In this document: positions 8,942 to 16,836 of the stretch, one piece after another
Position numbering within the stretch: the first letter of the stretch is position 1
How the letters are laid out: every line of letters begins with the position of its first letter
Source: Acidobacteriota bacterium
Lineage (GTDB): Bacteria; Acidobacteriota; Terriglobia; Bryobacterales; Bryobacteraceae
DNA length: 64,000 bases
NCBI GenBank assembly: GCA_018268935.1
Contig: JAFDVS010000032.1
Coordinates: 106,316 to 170,315 of the forward strand
Direction of reading: 5' to 3'
The notes under the pieces: generated by a model
Told to the model about the DNA's origin: nothing
The model's input: only the letters and a program-made list of their open reading frames with translations
Database searches by the model: none
Program-made: the position numbers and the translations under genes

Positions 8942-8975
8942 CCTGCCCCAACTTTCACGCGAAAAGTGGGGCAGG
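8942..8975. terminator. Bidirectional hairpin between convergent genes
   Basis: CCTGCCCC (8942-8949) pairs with GGGGCAGG (8968-8975). The stem continues past one bulged A with ACTTT/AAAGT (8951-8955/8963-8967), giving 13 pairs around a 7-nt loop. It lies in the 232-bp gap between two convergent genes and could terminate both. No long T-run follows. A second small hairpin (CGGCC-GAA-GGCCG) lies near 8999-9011, and nothing else is recognisable in the gap. Confidence 0.6.
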
Positions 8976-9108
8976 CCATCGCGGTATGTGGCCTGCCTCG
9001 GCCGAAGGCCGCGTTGACAGCCCACCCTTTCCAATCCCGATCCCACTGAATCCTCCGCGACACATCGGTGTATATCACTCAGCATCGGCCTCGGCCGCCG
9101 GCCCCACC

Positions 9109-10479
9109 TCACCTCCCGCCGCTAAAACAATACAGCGTCCCCTTCGTCCGCACAAACAGCCGCCCATCCCCAATCGCCGGACTCGCGAACACCTGCTCCC
9201 CCAGGTCATTCACCGCCAGCACCTCCCACTCCGCACCCGCCTTCAACACGCTCAGCTTGCCTTCCTCACTTACCATGTACACCTTTCCATCTCCCGCCAC
9301 CGGCGAAGCATAATATTCACCCAGCGCCTCTGCGCTCCGTCCCTGCTTCAACACCTTCCCCGTCGCCGGATCAAGTGCCGTCACAATTCCCCCCGATTTC
9401 ACTAGATAATAAACCCCGCCATACAATAAAGGAGTCGGAATATACGGAATATTCTTCTGCAGCCGCCAGTCCACCGCTTCCGCTTCCAATTTCCCCTTCC
9501 CATCCATCCGCACCGAAATCGCTCCATAAGGACCCATTCCCAAAGTCCGTGCCTCTTCCCACTCCGCCGCGTCGATCAGTCCATCCCCATTCCGGTCCAC
9601 CCATCCGAAATGTTCTTCCCAATCCTTCTCCGGCTTGCTCTCCGCCACCGAAACTTTCCCGTCCTTGTTCTTGTCCGTTTTCTCCAGCACCGCCGCGAAC
9701 GTCGGCAGCCAAGGCTCGTTCGAGCCCAGCGTCGACACCAGCAACCGGTCTCCATTCACCAACGGAGTCCCCATCCCTCCGCTAGAGGAAATCGGCAGCC
9801 ACCACCGCAACTCGCCCGTCGCCAGATAATACGAGTCCAGCCGCGTCGACCCGATCGTGATCACCTGATCCCCGTGTACCAGCGGCACGCCCCAGCCTTC
9901 CTTATGTTCCTTCCGCACCGTCTTCCACCGCTGCTTTCCTGTGTTCTTATCCACCGCCATCAAAAAGCCGCCCCGTGTCTCATCGCACAGCAACACCACC
10001 ATGTTCCCCGCCACTACCGGCGAAGTCGAAACGCCATAAAAGTTCTGAAACGGACCAAGCGGCAGCCGCCACCGTTCCTTCCCATCCAATCCATACGAGG
10101 CCATCCCAAAGTCCGGAAAGAATACGTACACCGCATTCCCATCCGCCGCCGGAGTCGACGACGCCGGATCATTCGCCTTGTAGATCTCGTGGACATGCTG
10201 GCGCGGCAATTCCCGCCGCCAAACCTCCCGCCCCGTGGCCGCATCGTAGGCCAACGTCAACAGCGTCTTCCCCTCGCTCGCTGTGACGAATACCTTGCCC
10301 CCGGCCACAATCGGCGACGATTGCCCGAACGGCACCTTCGCCTTCCAGGCACTGTCACCGGGCCCGAACTTCACCGGCAGTGGCTTGCCATCGGCCACCC
10401 CCGAGCCGGCAGGCCCGCGAAACTGAGGCCAATCCGCAGCCGCCACCGTCATGCACACCAACAGAGAGATCAGAAACAT
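9109..10479 (-). CDS. Exported PQQ-like beta-propeller protein with EF-hand insert
   Basis: 456 residues with a signal peptide (MFLISLLVCMTVAAA). WPQFRGPAGSG at the mature N-terminus and repeated blades with xGxVW/xGKExW motifs (AATGREVWRREL, DGKERWRLPLG, TGKQRWKTV) mark the BamB/PQQ-dehydrogenase-like propeller of Planctomycetes and Acidobacteria. In mid-chain, DKNKDGKVSVAE and DRNGDGLIDAAE are two canonical EF-hand loops inserted between blades, predicting Ca2+ binding. PQQ-ligating residues and a dehydrogenase partner are not apparent, so a structural or binding role is more likely than an enzyme. Its start is divergent from the Xre gene across a 100-bp promoter gap. Confidence 0.85.
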   Translation of the reverse strand: MFLISLLVCMTVAAADWPQFRGPAGSGVADGKPLPVKFGPGDSAWKAKVPFGQSSPIVAGGKVFVTASEGKTLLTLAYDAATGREVWRRELPRQHVHEIYKANDPASSTPAADGNAVYVFFPDFGMASYGLDGKERWRLPLGPFQNFYGVSTSPVVAGNMVVLLCDETRGGFLMAVDKNTGKQRWKTVRKEHKEGWGVPLVHGDQVITIGSTRLDSYYLATGELRWWLPISSSGGMGTPLVNGDRLLVSTLGSNEPWLPTFAAVLEKTDKNKDGKVSVAESKPEKDWEEHFGWVDRNGDGLIDAAEWEEARTLGMGPYGAISVRMDGKGKLEAEAVDWRLQKNIPYIPTPLLYGGVYYLVKSGGIVTALDPATGKVLKQGRSAEALGEYYASPVAGDGKVYMVSEEGKLSVLKAGAEWEVLAVNDLGEQVFASPAIGDGRLFVRTKGTLYCFSGGR

Positions 10480-10548
10480 GATTACTCATGGTAACCCGCT
10501 CGTTCTTCCTCTCCAAACAGCAGTCTCTGTTGATCTGCCTTGACCATT

Positions 10549-10566
10549 TGTATAGTTTATTATACA
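10549..10566. promoter_or_regulatory. Inverted repeat TGTATA-N6-TATACA upstream of Xre regulator
   Basis: A perfect 6-bp repeat with a 6-bp spacer sits 13 bp before the Xre ATG, in the divergent gap with the propeller gene. The AT-rich arms also resemble -10 elements. It is a good candidate for autoregulation by the Xre protein. Only the symmetry and position are seen. Confidence 0.45.
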
Positions 10567-10579
10567 TTCAGTACAGGAT

Positions 10580-10852
10580 ATGCAGCGGAAAGGCGAGATC
10601 AACCCACCCCCGATCTTCAACCGCATCCCCGTCCTCCGTGCCGAGCACGCCATGAGCCGTCTCGACCTCGCACAAGCCCTCGACGTCAGCTACCAAACCA
10701 TCGGCTATCTCGAGCGTGGCGACTTCCTCCCCAGCCTCGACCTCGCCTTCCGCATCAGTGAGTTCTTCGGCCTCCCCATTGAGGCCATCTTCTCCCGCAA
10801 ACCCTTCCAACCTATGAGCAAACAGCTCTACACCACGGTAGGTGAACCATGA
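10580..10852 (+). CDS. Small Xre family helix-turn-helix regulator
   Basis: 90 residues. The HTH spans about 15-70: NRIPVLRAEHAMSRLDLAQALDVSYQTI is the conserved helix-turn-helix and IGYLERGDFLPSLDLAFRISEFF is helices 4-5, as in the YgzD-like group of small DNA-binding proteins. Such regulators are often encoded directly upstream of a small membrane protein, as here, where the stop overlaps the next start by 4 bp (ATGA). The AGGA before the ATG is very close, so the ribosome site is weak. Regulatory target is inferred to be its own operon. Confidence 0.85.
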   Translation: MQRKGEINPPPIFNRIPVLRAEHAMSRLDLAQALDVSYQTIGYLERGDFLPSLDLAFRISEFFGLPIEAIFSRKPFQPMSKQLYTTVGEP

Positions 10853-11295
10853 CCCGGTCCAAACGTCGCTTTTTTGTCGCCCTCATGTACGCCAGCTACA
10901 TCGCTATCGCGATTCTTCCCGGCGTCGCCAGAGGCCAATCCGGCCTCCTCGCCACACTTGGCTTTACCGCCACCGGCGTTGCCGGCATTCTTCTGTTCGG
11001 ATGTTGGCTAGCCCTCACCGGGCTGCTGCACGAATACGGCTTCCCCGGCGATCACCGCCTCTTCACCAGCCGTGACGAGCGCCAGACCGCCGTCCGCCAC
11101 CGCGCCTTCGTCCGCGCCTACGCCATCCTCGCCGCCCTGCTCTGCGCCGCCTGCGTCTACTCGGCCATCGCCTTCGACGCCGGCTTCTGGATCCCCGATG
11201 CCGGCGCGCGCCACCCCATCCTCTTTGGCCTCGTCTTCCTCACCGCCTCGTTGCCATCCGCCGTCATTGCCTGGACCGAGCCCGACCCGGCCTAA
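10849..11295 (+). CDS. Membrane protein paired with Xre regulator
   Basis: 148 residues with about four membrane helices (roughly 8-27, 33-60, 83-105, 118-140) and a basic N-terminus. The cytoplasmic loop around 60-80 is charged (GDHRLFTSRDERQTAVRHR). It is translationally coupled to the upstream Xre gene by an ATGA overlap. Small membrane proteins in this arrangement are common in bacteria but usually uncharacterised. No catalytic motif is visible. Its stop is 7 bp from the stop of the convergent GNAT gene. Confidence 0.75.
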   Translation: MTRSKRRFFVALMYASYIAIAILPGVARGQSGLLATLGFTATGVAGILLFGCWLALTGLLHEYGFPGDHRLFTSRDERQTAVRHRAFVRAYAILAALLCAACVYSAIAFDAGFWIPDAGARHPILFGLVFLTASLPSAVIAWTEPDPA

Positions 11296-11302
11296 CGCCG
11301 CT

Positions 11303-11773
11303 CTACAACTTTGTAAACCAATGATGCGAAGTGGAGACAATCTCCCACCCTTCGCTCCCATACAAAGCATTCCCCCGTGTATTGTCCGTCAGGCACTCCA
11401 GGTGCGCCTGCTCCATCCCCAACTCCCGGAAGTAATCGAGCATCCCCCGCAGCATGGCCCGTCCGTATCCTTTATGCTGATGACCCTGATCCACACCCAG
11501 CAAATCCACATACCCCAGCTTTGCTGCCCCATCCACCGTCCCTGTAGCCACAGCCACAACCTCGCCGCCGGCTTCTCCTACCAGAATCAACTGCGACGCA
11601 AACACTTTGTCCAGCCGGGCATTCCACCTCATTCGCCAATCGCACCCGTTCAACGGTCCAAACCGCTCGTCCAGCTTCTTGAACCACGTAATCGGTTCAA
11701 AACTGTCGATGATCATTGCCCGCAGCTTCGCATGATCGGCCTCCGTGGCCAGCCGGAAATGTAGCGATTCCAT
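11303..11773 (-). CDS. GNAT family N-acetyltransferase
   Basis: 156 residues with the GNAT fold order: an N-terminal FRLATEADHAKLRAMI strand-helix, the central strand KLGYVDLLGVD, and the acetyl-CoA loop HQHKGYGRAML (98-108, Q/RxxGxG/A pattern). The C-terminal LECLTDNTRGNALYGSEGWEIV is motif B. It would transfer acetyl from acetyl-CoA to a small molecule or protein amine; the substrate is not predictable. It is transcribed divergently from the exported propeller gene at 11854. Confidence 0.9.
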   Translation of the reverse strand: MESLHFRLATEADHAKLRAMIIDSFEPITWFKKLDERFGPLNGCDWRMRWNARLDKVFASQLILVGEAGGEVVAVATGTVDGAAKLGYVDLLGVDQGHQHKGYGRAMLRGMLDYFRELGMEQAHLECLTDNTRGNALYGSEGWEIVSTSHHWFTKL

Positions 11774-11853
11774 ACAAGGGAAGCCTACCGCAAACCGATC
11801 TGCTCTACCAAACCGAATCGAACTGTGGTGTAATGCCTAATCTGGGACGCCCA

Positions 11854-12924
11854 ATGAAACGACTCACCCTTAGTGCAATCTTCACCACCCTCCTCGCCGC
11901 CGGCTGGTTCTTCGGCATCGATTCCCGGCCCATCACCGCCCAAGGAGCCGCCACCAGCGGCCAGGGCAAGATGCGATTCCGTGTCATGTACACCTCCAGC
12001 CATCTTCCTTCCGAGGCTCAGGCTGTTCTCAAAGGCGCCCACGGCGGTTTTGCCATCGATCGCCGTCCCGGCAAGGGCGAGACCTATTTCTCCCTCAAAG
12101 GCGCCGGCATCATCCAGATCAGCGCCGACATGAAGTCCACCCGCATGCTCCCCACTGACCCCTCCATGGCCAAAGTGAACCTTCACAACTCCGCCATCTG
12201 GCAGGCCAAGGATGGCACGTCGTTCCTCGTCTTCCCCACCAACGAAGCCGCAAAAATCTTCACCACCACCACCGACGGCAAACTGGTCCACACCCTCAAC
12301 GCCCCCGACGGCAAATCCGACCTCGGCAACCCCATCGCCAACGACTACTTCCGCGGCCGCGGCAACTTCGTTCCCACCGACACCGACCAGCTCGACGGGC
12401 TCTACTACATCACCACCGGCTACTCTAACCTCGACTTCGTTCTGACGGCAAAAATCGAAAGCACCAGCCCGTTCAAAGCCTCCTGGCACGACCTCGCCTT
12501 CGGCGGACGCGGCACCGGCCCCGGCCAGTTCGGCACCGGCCACGGTGTAACCATCTTCCCCGGCACCACCCGCGTCGACATCGCCGACCGCCCCAATTCC
12601 GAAATCGACCGCTTCACCCGCTACGGACACTACCTCTCCACCCTCCGTATGCCCCTCGGCTCCTTCCCTTGCGATATCTACTATCACGGCAAATACGCCG
12701 TCGTCGGTTCCCTCCACGGCCCCGACCGCAGCAAGGGCGCACCCATCTACATCATGGAGAACGATCAGCTCATCTCCACCGTCATGATCAAAGAAGATCT
12801 CGGCCTCCCCAACTTCCAGCACATCCACAACGCCGTCATGCGCGAGTACAACGGCAAGTTCTACCTCATCGCACAGGCCTGGAACCCTGGCGATTTCGCC
12901 ATCCTCGAACAAGTCTCCGAATAA
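11854..12924 (+). CDS. Exported six-bladed beta-propeller (NHL/6-bladed type) protein
   Basis: 356 residues from the ATG at 11854, chosen because it precedes a signal peptide (MKRLTLSAIFTTLLAAGWFF); the frame is open 46 codons further upstream but overlaps the divergent GNAT gene. The mature part has repeated strand patterns ending in dipeptides typical of NHL-like blades, such as GHGVTIFPGTTRVDIADRPN and NFQHIHNAVMREYNGKFYL. Similar exported propellers occur in acidobacterial and planctomycete secretomes. No catalytic residues were recognised. A strong hairpin follows at 12986-13009. Confidence 0.7.
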   Translation: MKRLTLSAIFTTLLAAGWFFGIDSRPITAQGAATSGQGKMRFRVMYTSSHLPSEAQAVLKGAHGGFAIDRRPGKGETYFSLKGAGIIQISADMKSTRMLPTDPSMAKVNLHNSAIWQAKDGTSFLVFPTNEAAKIFTTTTDGKLVHTLNAPDGKSDLGNPIANDYFRGRGNFVPTDTDQLDGLYYITTGYSNLDFVLTAKIESTSPFKASWHDLAFGGRGTGPGQFGTGHGVTIFPGTTRVDIADRPNSEIDRFTRYGHYLSTLRMPLGSFPCDIYYHGKYAVVGSLHGPDRSKGAPIYIMENDQLISTVMIKEDLGLPNFQHIHNAVMREYNGKFYLIAQAWNPGDFAILEQVSE

Positions 12925-12985
12925 GCCCGGTGACACTGTCTCGATATTTCTTTAACTGTCTCAGAATAAATCATTTAAACTCATC

Positions 12986-13009
12986 AGGCGGGGTGTTCCT
13001 ACCCCGCCT
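12986..13009 (+). terminator. Hairpin terminator after the exported propeller gene
   Basis: AGGCGGGGT (12986-12994) and ACCCCGCCT (13001-13009) form a perfect 9-bp stem with a 6-nt loop, 61 bp after the stop. It is followed by a pyrimidine tract (CTCTC) rather than a true T-run, so efficiency is uncertain. Confidence 0.65.
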
Positions 13010-13087
13010 CTCTCACCCCCTGCTCTATCCTGGTGGCGTATGCCGCAGCCCAACCCCATCCCTCACCTTCAGGACGAAAGCGGCTCC

Positions 13088-13255
13088 CTTTACAAAACCT
13101 TACACTCTTCCCCATTCATCACAATTCATCACTTTCCAACACTCCGGGGCACTTTACAAAATCTTACACTCCGTGCAAATTCGTCCACTTCCGTTGATTC
13201 GTGGCCCCGCACCCGTCAGCCCCGCATTCATCACAATTCATCACAATTCATCACT
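13088..13255. repeat. Short direct repeats in the 12.9-13.4 kb gap
   Basis: CTTTACAAAACCTTACACT (13088-13106) recurs as CTTTACAAAATCTTACACT (13152-13170), one mismatch in 19. CATTCATCACAATTCATCAC (13113-13132) recurs at 13225 with an extra ATTCATCAC unit. The two element types alternate, suggesting a duplicated and degenerated unit of about 60-110 bp. No open frame or transposase accompanies them. Confidence 0.6.
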
Positions 13256-13394
13256 AGACAGAGACTCACGCCGAAAGACGCCGGCGGCTAAAGCCATCTC
13301 TTACCCCGGCCTAAGGCTTTGCCCGTAGCCCACTTCGCCCCCAGATTTAGTTACAGTATTGTTACAGACTTAATAACCCACAGGAGGGAATCCC

Positions 13395-14414
13395 TTGCGG
13401 ATCTGCGTGTCTACTTCTGTCCTCGCCCTGGCTATGGCTTTCTCCTTGCCGGCGCAGGACCCGGCTAAGTTCTTCTTCGCGGTCATCGGCGATATGCCAT
13501 ACAACCCGTTCACCGGGGACCGTCAAACCTACCCGTCTCCACCCTATGAGCGCCTCATCAAGGCCATCAATGACGACCGGGCCCGGTTTACCGTCCACAT
13601 CGGAGATATCAAGGGTGGAGCGACCCGCTGCGAAGACGAGGTCTACCTCAAGAACCTGGAATATTTCAACACTTTTCAACGCCCGCTGATCTTCACTCCG
13701 GGCGACAACGAATGGACGGATTGTCACCGCGACACTAATGGCATCTTCGACCCCATCAAGCGCCTCGAGTTCCTTCGCGCCACCTTCTACCCCGACGACA
13801 AAAGCCTCGGCCGCCGCAAAATGGACCTCACCCGCCAAAGCTCTTCCCCCGGCTTTTCCAAATTCCGCGAAAACGCAATTTGGAAAATGGGCGCCGTCTT
13901 ATTCGTCACTTTGCATCAACCCGGCAGCAACAATAATTTCGGCCGCCTCACCGGGGAATTCCCCGACCTCACCAACGCCGAATATATCGAACGCAACCGC
14001 GCAAATATGGCATGGCTCGACTATGCCTTCGAACAGGCCAATGCTGACCCGCAAATCAAGGGAGTCGCCATCTTCTCCCAGGCCAACCCCTTCGAGCGCT
14101 TCCTGGAAACCGCTACTCCACCGTATCCCTCTTCCGGCTATGCCGATTTCATCAGCAACCTCCGCAACAAGGTAGTCGCTTCCAACAAGAAGGTCGTCTA
14201 CTTCGGCGGAGATACCCACTACTTCCGCATCGACAAGCCGCTCACCAATACCTATCCGGCGCCCAACCAGCTCACCACCGCCGGGACTCGCATCATGAAT
14301 TTCACCCGTGTCGAAGTATTCGCCCAGAACGAGGTCCACTACATCCTCGTCCAGGTCGACGCAACAGACCCGGATTTGTTCATTTTTAAGCCCGTACTGG
14401 TGCCCGGAAATTAG
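13395..14414 (+). CDS. Exported metallophosphoesterase
   Basis: 339 residues from a TTG at 13395, which has a strong GGAGGG (13383-13388) 6 bp upstream; no ATG gives a signal peptide. Residues 1-20 are the signal peptide. Metal-binding motifs follow the calcineurin-like order: IGDMPY near 31-36, HIGDIKGG at 68-75, PGDNEWTDC at 102-110, and a late FGGDTHYF. The spacing of metal ligands matches a dimetal phosphoesterase acting in the periplasm or outside the cell; substrate unknown. The HIGDIKGG and GDNEWTDC variants are typical of a distinct exported subgroup rather than of Icc or 5'-nucleotidases. Confidence 0.88.
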   Translation: MRICVSTSVLALAMAFSLPAQDPAKFFFAVIGDMPYNPFTGDRQTYPSPPYERLIKAINDDRARFTVHIGDIKGGATRCEDEVYLKNLEYFNTFQRPLIFTPGDNEWTDCHRDTNGIFDPIKRLEFLRATFYPDDKSLGRRKMDLTRQSSSPGFSKFRENAIWKMGAVLFVTLHQPGSNNNFGRLTGEFPDLTNAEYIERNRANMAWLDYAFEQANADPQIKGVAIFSQANPFERFLETATPPYPSSGYADFISNLRNKVVASNKKVVYFGGDTHYFRIDKPLTNTYPAPNQLTTAGTRIMNFTRVEVFAQNEVHYILVQVDATDPDLFIFKPVLVPGN

Positions 14415-14422
14415 TTCGAGTG

Positions 14423-14459
14423 TGGGCCGTCCGGCTGTTCTTCCCTCCCGTACGGCCCA
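14423..14459 (+). terminator. Hairpin after metallophosphoesterase gene
   Basis: TGGGCCGT (14423-14430) pairs with ACGGCCCA (14452-14459), 8 bp with a 21-nt loop, followed by AACATTTTCC and then a T-rich tract. It starts 9 bp after the stop codon and suits a factor-independent terminator, though the loop is long. Confidence 0.5.
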
Positions 14460-14617
14460 AACATTTTCCCTGTATTTTGTTTTGCAATTTGCGCCCTCCC
14501 TCAGCTATATTCAAGACATCGTAATTGCATCCTTCTGTCACGAAGGAAGCACTATTCTCCCCTAAGAATCTCTCCGTTGTGTAGCTTTAAGTCACTCGGT
14601 TATCCCTGTTACTTGGA

Positions 14618-14722
14618 TGCAAATCAGTTGCAGGTGAACAACCTACTGGTAGTAGCGGGTTACCCCTCTAAGTAGGTAGGACACCTTCGCCGCTCGAATA
14701 GGACTTCATGCCAAAGCGTCCT
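14618..14722 (+). ncRNA. Candidate structured 5' leader of the astacin-like protease gene
   Basis: Three hairpins can be drawn in order: TGCAA/TTGCA (14618-14622/14628-14632, 5-nt loop); CCTACT (14642-14647) with AGTAGG (14671-14676) enclosing GGTA/TACC (14648-14651/14661-14664); and AGGAC/GTCCT (14700-14704/14718-14722). The middle loop sequence GTAGCGGGT recalls one helix of the GEMM c-di-GMP riboswitch, but the other conserved half was not found, so no known class is assigned. The element ends 70 bp before the ATG at 14793. Confidence 0.35.
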
Positions 14723-14792
14723 AGCCGTGCAGCTGCCGATAGTACTGACTGAAGCAACAGTTCGAGCTTTATCTGATTCTTCGAGGGTATAC

Positions 14793-16775
14793 ATGAAGCA
14801 CTTCTTAATCCTGTTGAGTGTGTTGGGCTTACAGGCACAGGAGACGCGCGGTCCGGTCTCCGGCCGCCTCTCTGACTCCGCCGTCTGGACGTTGGATCGT
14901 AATACAGCCAGAACATCGCCCGAGGGGCGCGTCTACCGCGTGGACAGCGCCGCCCAGCCCGAGTTCCTCCGTCACGAGGACGGACAGCGCACCCTACTCA
15001 TCCGCCTCCGCGCCGGCGACGCAGCCGCCCTCCGCGCACACTTCGAAAACATCCACCTTTCCCCCGGCTCCAGACTGTTCGTTTACGGCCTGGATAGCAA
15101 TGGGTTGGTCACCAGGACCTACGGCCCCGTCGAAGGCGCAGGCCCCACGCAGTCCGGCGAATTCTGGTCACCCGCACTGCCCGGCGTGGAACTGGTCATC
15201 GAACTCCAGTCGGAAACCGAGCCCGGCACGCTGCCCTTCACCATCGCCGAAGCGGCCGTGCTCGACGGCATCGATGAAACCGCCTGGACCATCGAGCGGG
15301 GCCAACCTGCCGAAACCCGCGTCTCCCTGTTTCGCGGAATGCCCGTCGAACACCACGTCATTGATGGCTACGGTGTCTGGGAAGGCGACATCCTGATCGG
15401 CCGCGTCGAGGAATTGCAGCCCTATGAAGGCAAATCAGCCGATCGCCAGGCCTTTGCCATCTCCTCTTCTTCCGCCCGTTGGACGGGCGGCATCGTCCCT
15501 TACACCATCGACCCCACTCTTCCCAATCAGGCCCGCATCACCGATGCCATTGCCCACTGGAATAACAACCTCGCCGGCACGATCAAACTCGTTCCTCGCA
15601 CCACCGAGTCCTACTACATTACCTATGTGAGGGCCGCTTCGTCCGGCACCTGCTCCAGCTACATCGGCAGAATCGGCATGGCAGGCCAGCCGGTCAATAT
15701 TGGCGATGATTGCTCCACCGGCAACGCCATCCATGAAACCGGACACGCCATCGGCCTCTATCACGAGCACACACGCCTCGACCGGGACACCTACATCAAG
15801 GTGAATACCGCCAACATCACATCCAGCGCCCTTTCCAACTTCACCATTCCGACCAGTGGAATGAACGTCGGCGCCTACGACTACGGCTCCATCATGCACT
15901 ACAGCGCCTATGCCTTCTCCGCCAACGGCCTGCCCACCATCGAGACGATCCCCGCAGGCATCGCCATTGGACAGCGCAGCGGCCTCTCGGCCGGCGATAT
16001 CGCGGGAGTCAAGTCCATCTATGGCGCCACCGGCGGCACCGGCGGGACAACCCCCACGACGGTAAACGTCACCATCAACTCCAACCCGACAGGCTTAACC
16101 CTGGTCGTGGATGGTGTTGCCGCAGTGGCTCCCGTAACGAAGGCTTGGACCAGCGGCACCGTCCACACGGTGTCCGCCCCGAACACCACTCTCAGCACGG
16201 TGCAGTACACGTTCCAGAGCTGGACCGACGGCGGTGCACAGACCCACAACTACACCACGCCAACCACCAACGGGTCGCTCACCGCCAACTACCGCACTCG
16301 CTACCAGCTCAAGAAGGCTGCCAACGATGCCACCAAAGGGAGCGTCGCCAGCAGCCCGGCTTCGAGCGACGGTTACTATGACTTGAATTCGACGGTAGTA
16401 GTCAATGCCGCCGCATTCAGCGGAAGCTGCTTCAGCGCCTGGTCCGGCATTCTCAATGTGGCCGACTTCAAAGCCTCCCTCACCATGAACAAGGCTTACG
16501 ATGTCACTGGCCTCTTCCAGGCCGGTACGGTTACCTTCCCCACCGCCGTGGCGGCGCCCCAGGCGGGCGGCACGGTTTCCGTCAGCATCGGCGCCACCAG
16601 CGGCTGTCTGTGGAAGGCGAGCACCAGCACCAGTTGGATTACGCTGCAGAGCAGCATTGGCACCTCCAGCGGTGTTCTGCAGTTGAAGGTGGCGAAGAAC
16701 AACGGCAAGACGTCCAGAACCGGAACCGTGGTGGTCAACGGCGTTGCCATCACCCTGACACAAGCAGGGCGCTAG
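14793..16775 (+). CDS. Exported astacin-family zinc metalloprotease with C-terminal BACON domain
   Basis: 660 residues from the ATG at 14793, which precedes the signal peptide MKHFLILLSVLGLQAQ. Residues ~20-225 form a pro-region. The catalytic domain (~228-432) carries the astacin motif HETGHAIGLYHEH at 314-326 (three zinc His, catalytic Glu) and a Met-turn SIMHYS downstream. After a Gly/Thr linker (~434-440) come a PEGA/InlB-like beta repeat region and a BACON domain at the extreme C-terminus (WKASTSTSWITLQS ... VNGVAITLTQAG), a carbohydrate- or surface-binding module in other bacteria. It is likely secreted and activated by removal of the pro-region. A structured leader precedes it. Confidence 0.92.
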   Translation: MKHFLILLSVLGLQAQETRGPVSGRLSDSAVWTLDRNTARTSPEGRVYRVDSAAQPEFLRHEDGQRTLLIRLRAGDAAALRAHFENIHLSPGSRLFVYGLDSNGLVTRTYGPVEGAGPTQSGEFWSPALPGVELVIELQSETEPGTLPFTIAEAAVLDGIDETAWTIERGQPAETRVSLFRGMPVEHHVIDGYGVWEGDILIGRVEELQPYEGKSADRQAFAISSSSARWTGGIVPYTIDPTLPNQARITDAIAHWNNNLAGTIKLVPRTTESYYITYVRAASSGTCSSYIGRIGMAGQPVNIGDDCSTGNAIHETGHAIGLYHEHTRLDRDTYIKVNTANITSSALSNFTIPTSGMNVGAYDYGSIMHYSAYAFSANGLPTIETIPAGIAIGQRSGLSAGDIAGVKSIYGATGGTGGTTPTTVNVTINSNPTGLTLVVDGVAAVAPVTKAWTSGTVHTVSAPNTTLSTVQYTFQSWTDGGAQTHNYTTPTTNGSLTANYRTRYQLKKAANDATKGSVASSPASSDGYYDLNSTVVVNAAAFSGSCFSAWSGILNVADFKASLTMNKAYDVTGLFQAGTVTFPTAVAAPQAGGTVSVSIGATSGCLWKASTSTSWITLQSSIGTSSGVLQLKVAKNNGKTSRTGTVVVNGVAITLTQAGR

Positions 16776-16793
16776 CGCGCTCCGGACAGGTGG

Positions 16794-16823
16794 GGTTGCA
16801 ACCACACCATACTTCATGGTGTG
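16794..16823. promoter_or_regulatory. Adjacent palindromes between protease and MFS genes
   Basis: A 10-bp palindrome GGTTGCAACC (16794-16803) abuts CACACCAT-N5-ATGGTGTG (16803-16823). They fill most of the 61-bp gap, ending 13 bp before the transporter's ATG. The second could be a terminator stem for the protease gene, but without a T-run an operator for the sugar-acid-type transporter is equally likely. Confidence 0.4.
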
Positions 16824-16836
16824 ATAGCCCGAGCAC

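Larger units (their letters stand above)
12925..13394. other. Non-coding stretch with terminator, short repeats and a possible promoter
   Basis: About 470 bp without a credible gene. It holds a hairpin (12986-13009), two copies of a 19-bp element (13088-13106 and 13152-13170) and two clusters of CATTCATCACAATTCATCAC (13113-13132 and 13225-13255). The last 60 bp before the next gene are AT-richer, with TTACAG repeated near 13350-13365, and may hold its promoter. The middle of this stretch reads as decayed sequence. Confidence 0.6.
14415..14792. other. Non-coding stretch with terminator and structured leader
   Basis: About 380 bp with no credible gene. The first 60 bp hold the terminator-like hairpin at 14423-14459, then an AT-rich tract (14460-14560), then the three-hairpin leader described separately (14618-14722). 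An AT-rich possible promoter region lies around 14480-14560, but no convincing -35/-10 pair was singled out. Confidence 0.55.

Noticed and set aside
13225..13255. CRISPR-like repeats
   Set aside because: The units are 9-20 bp with no regular spacers and no cas genes; they are simple direct repeats.
14648..14664. GEMM (c-di-GMP-I) riboswitch call
   Set aside because: Only a short GGTAG...GGGTTACC resemblance is present; the essential first half and the GCAAACC/CCGGCCTA segments are missing, so the class is not claimed.
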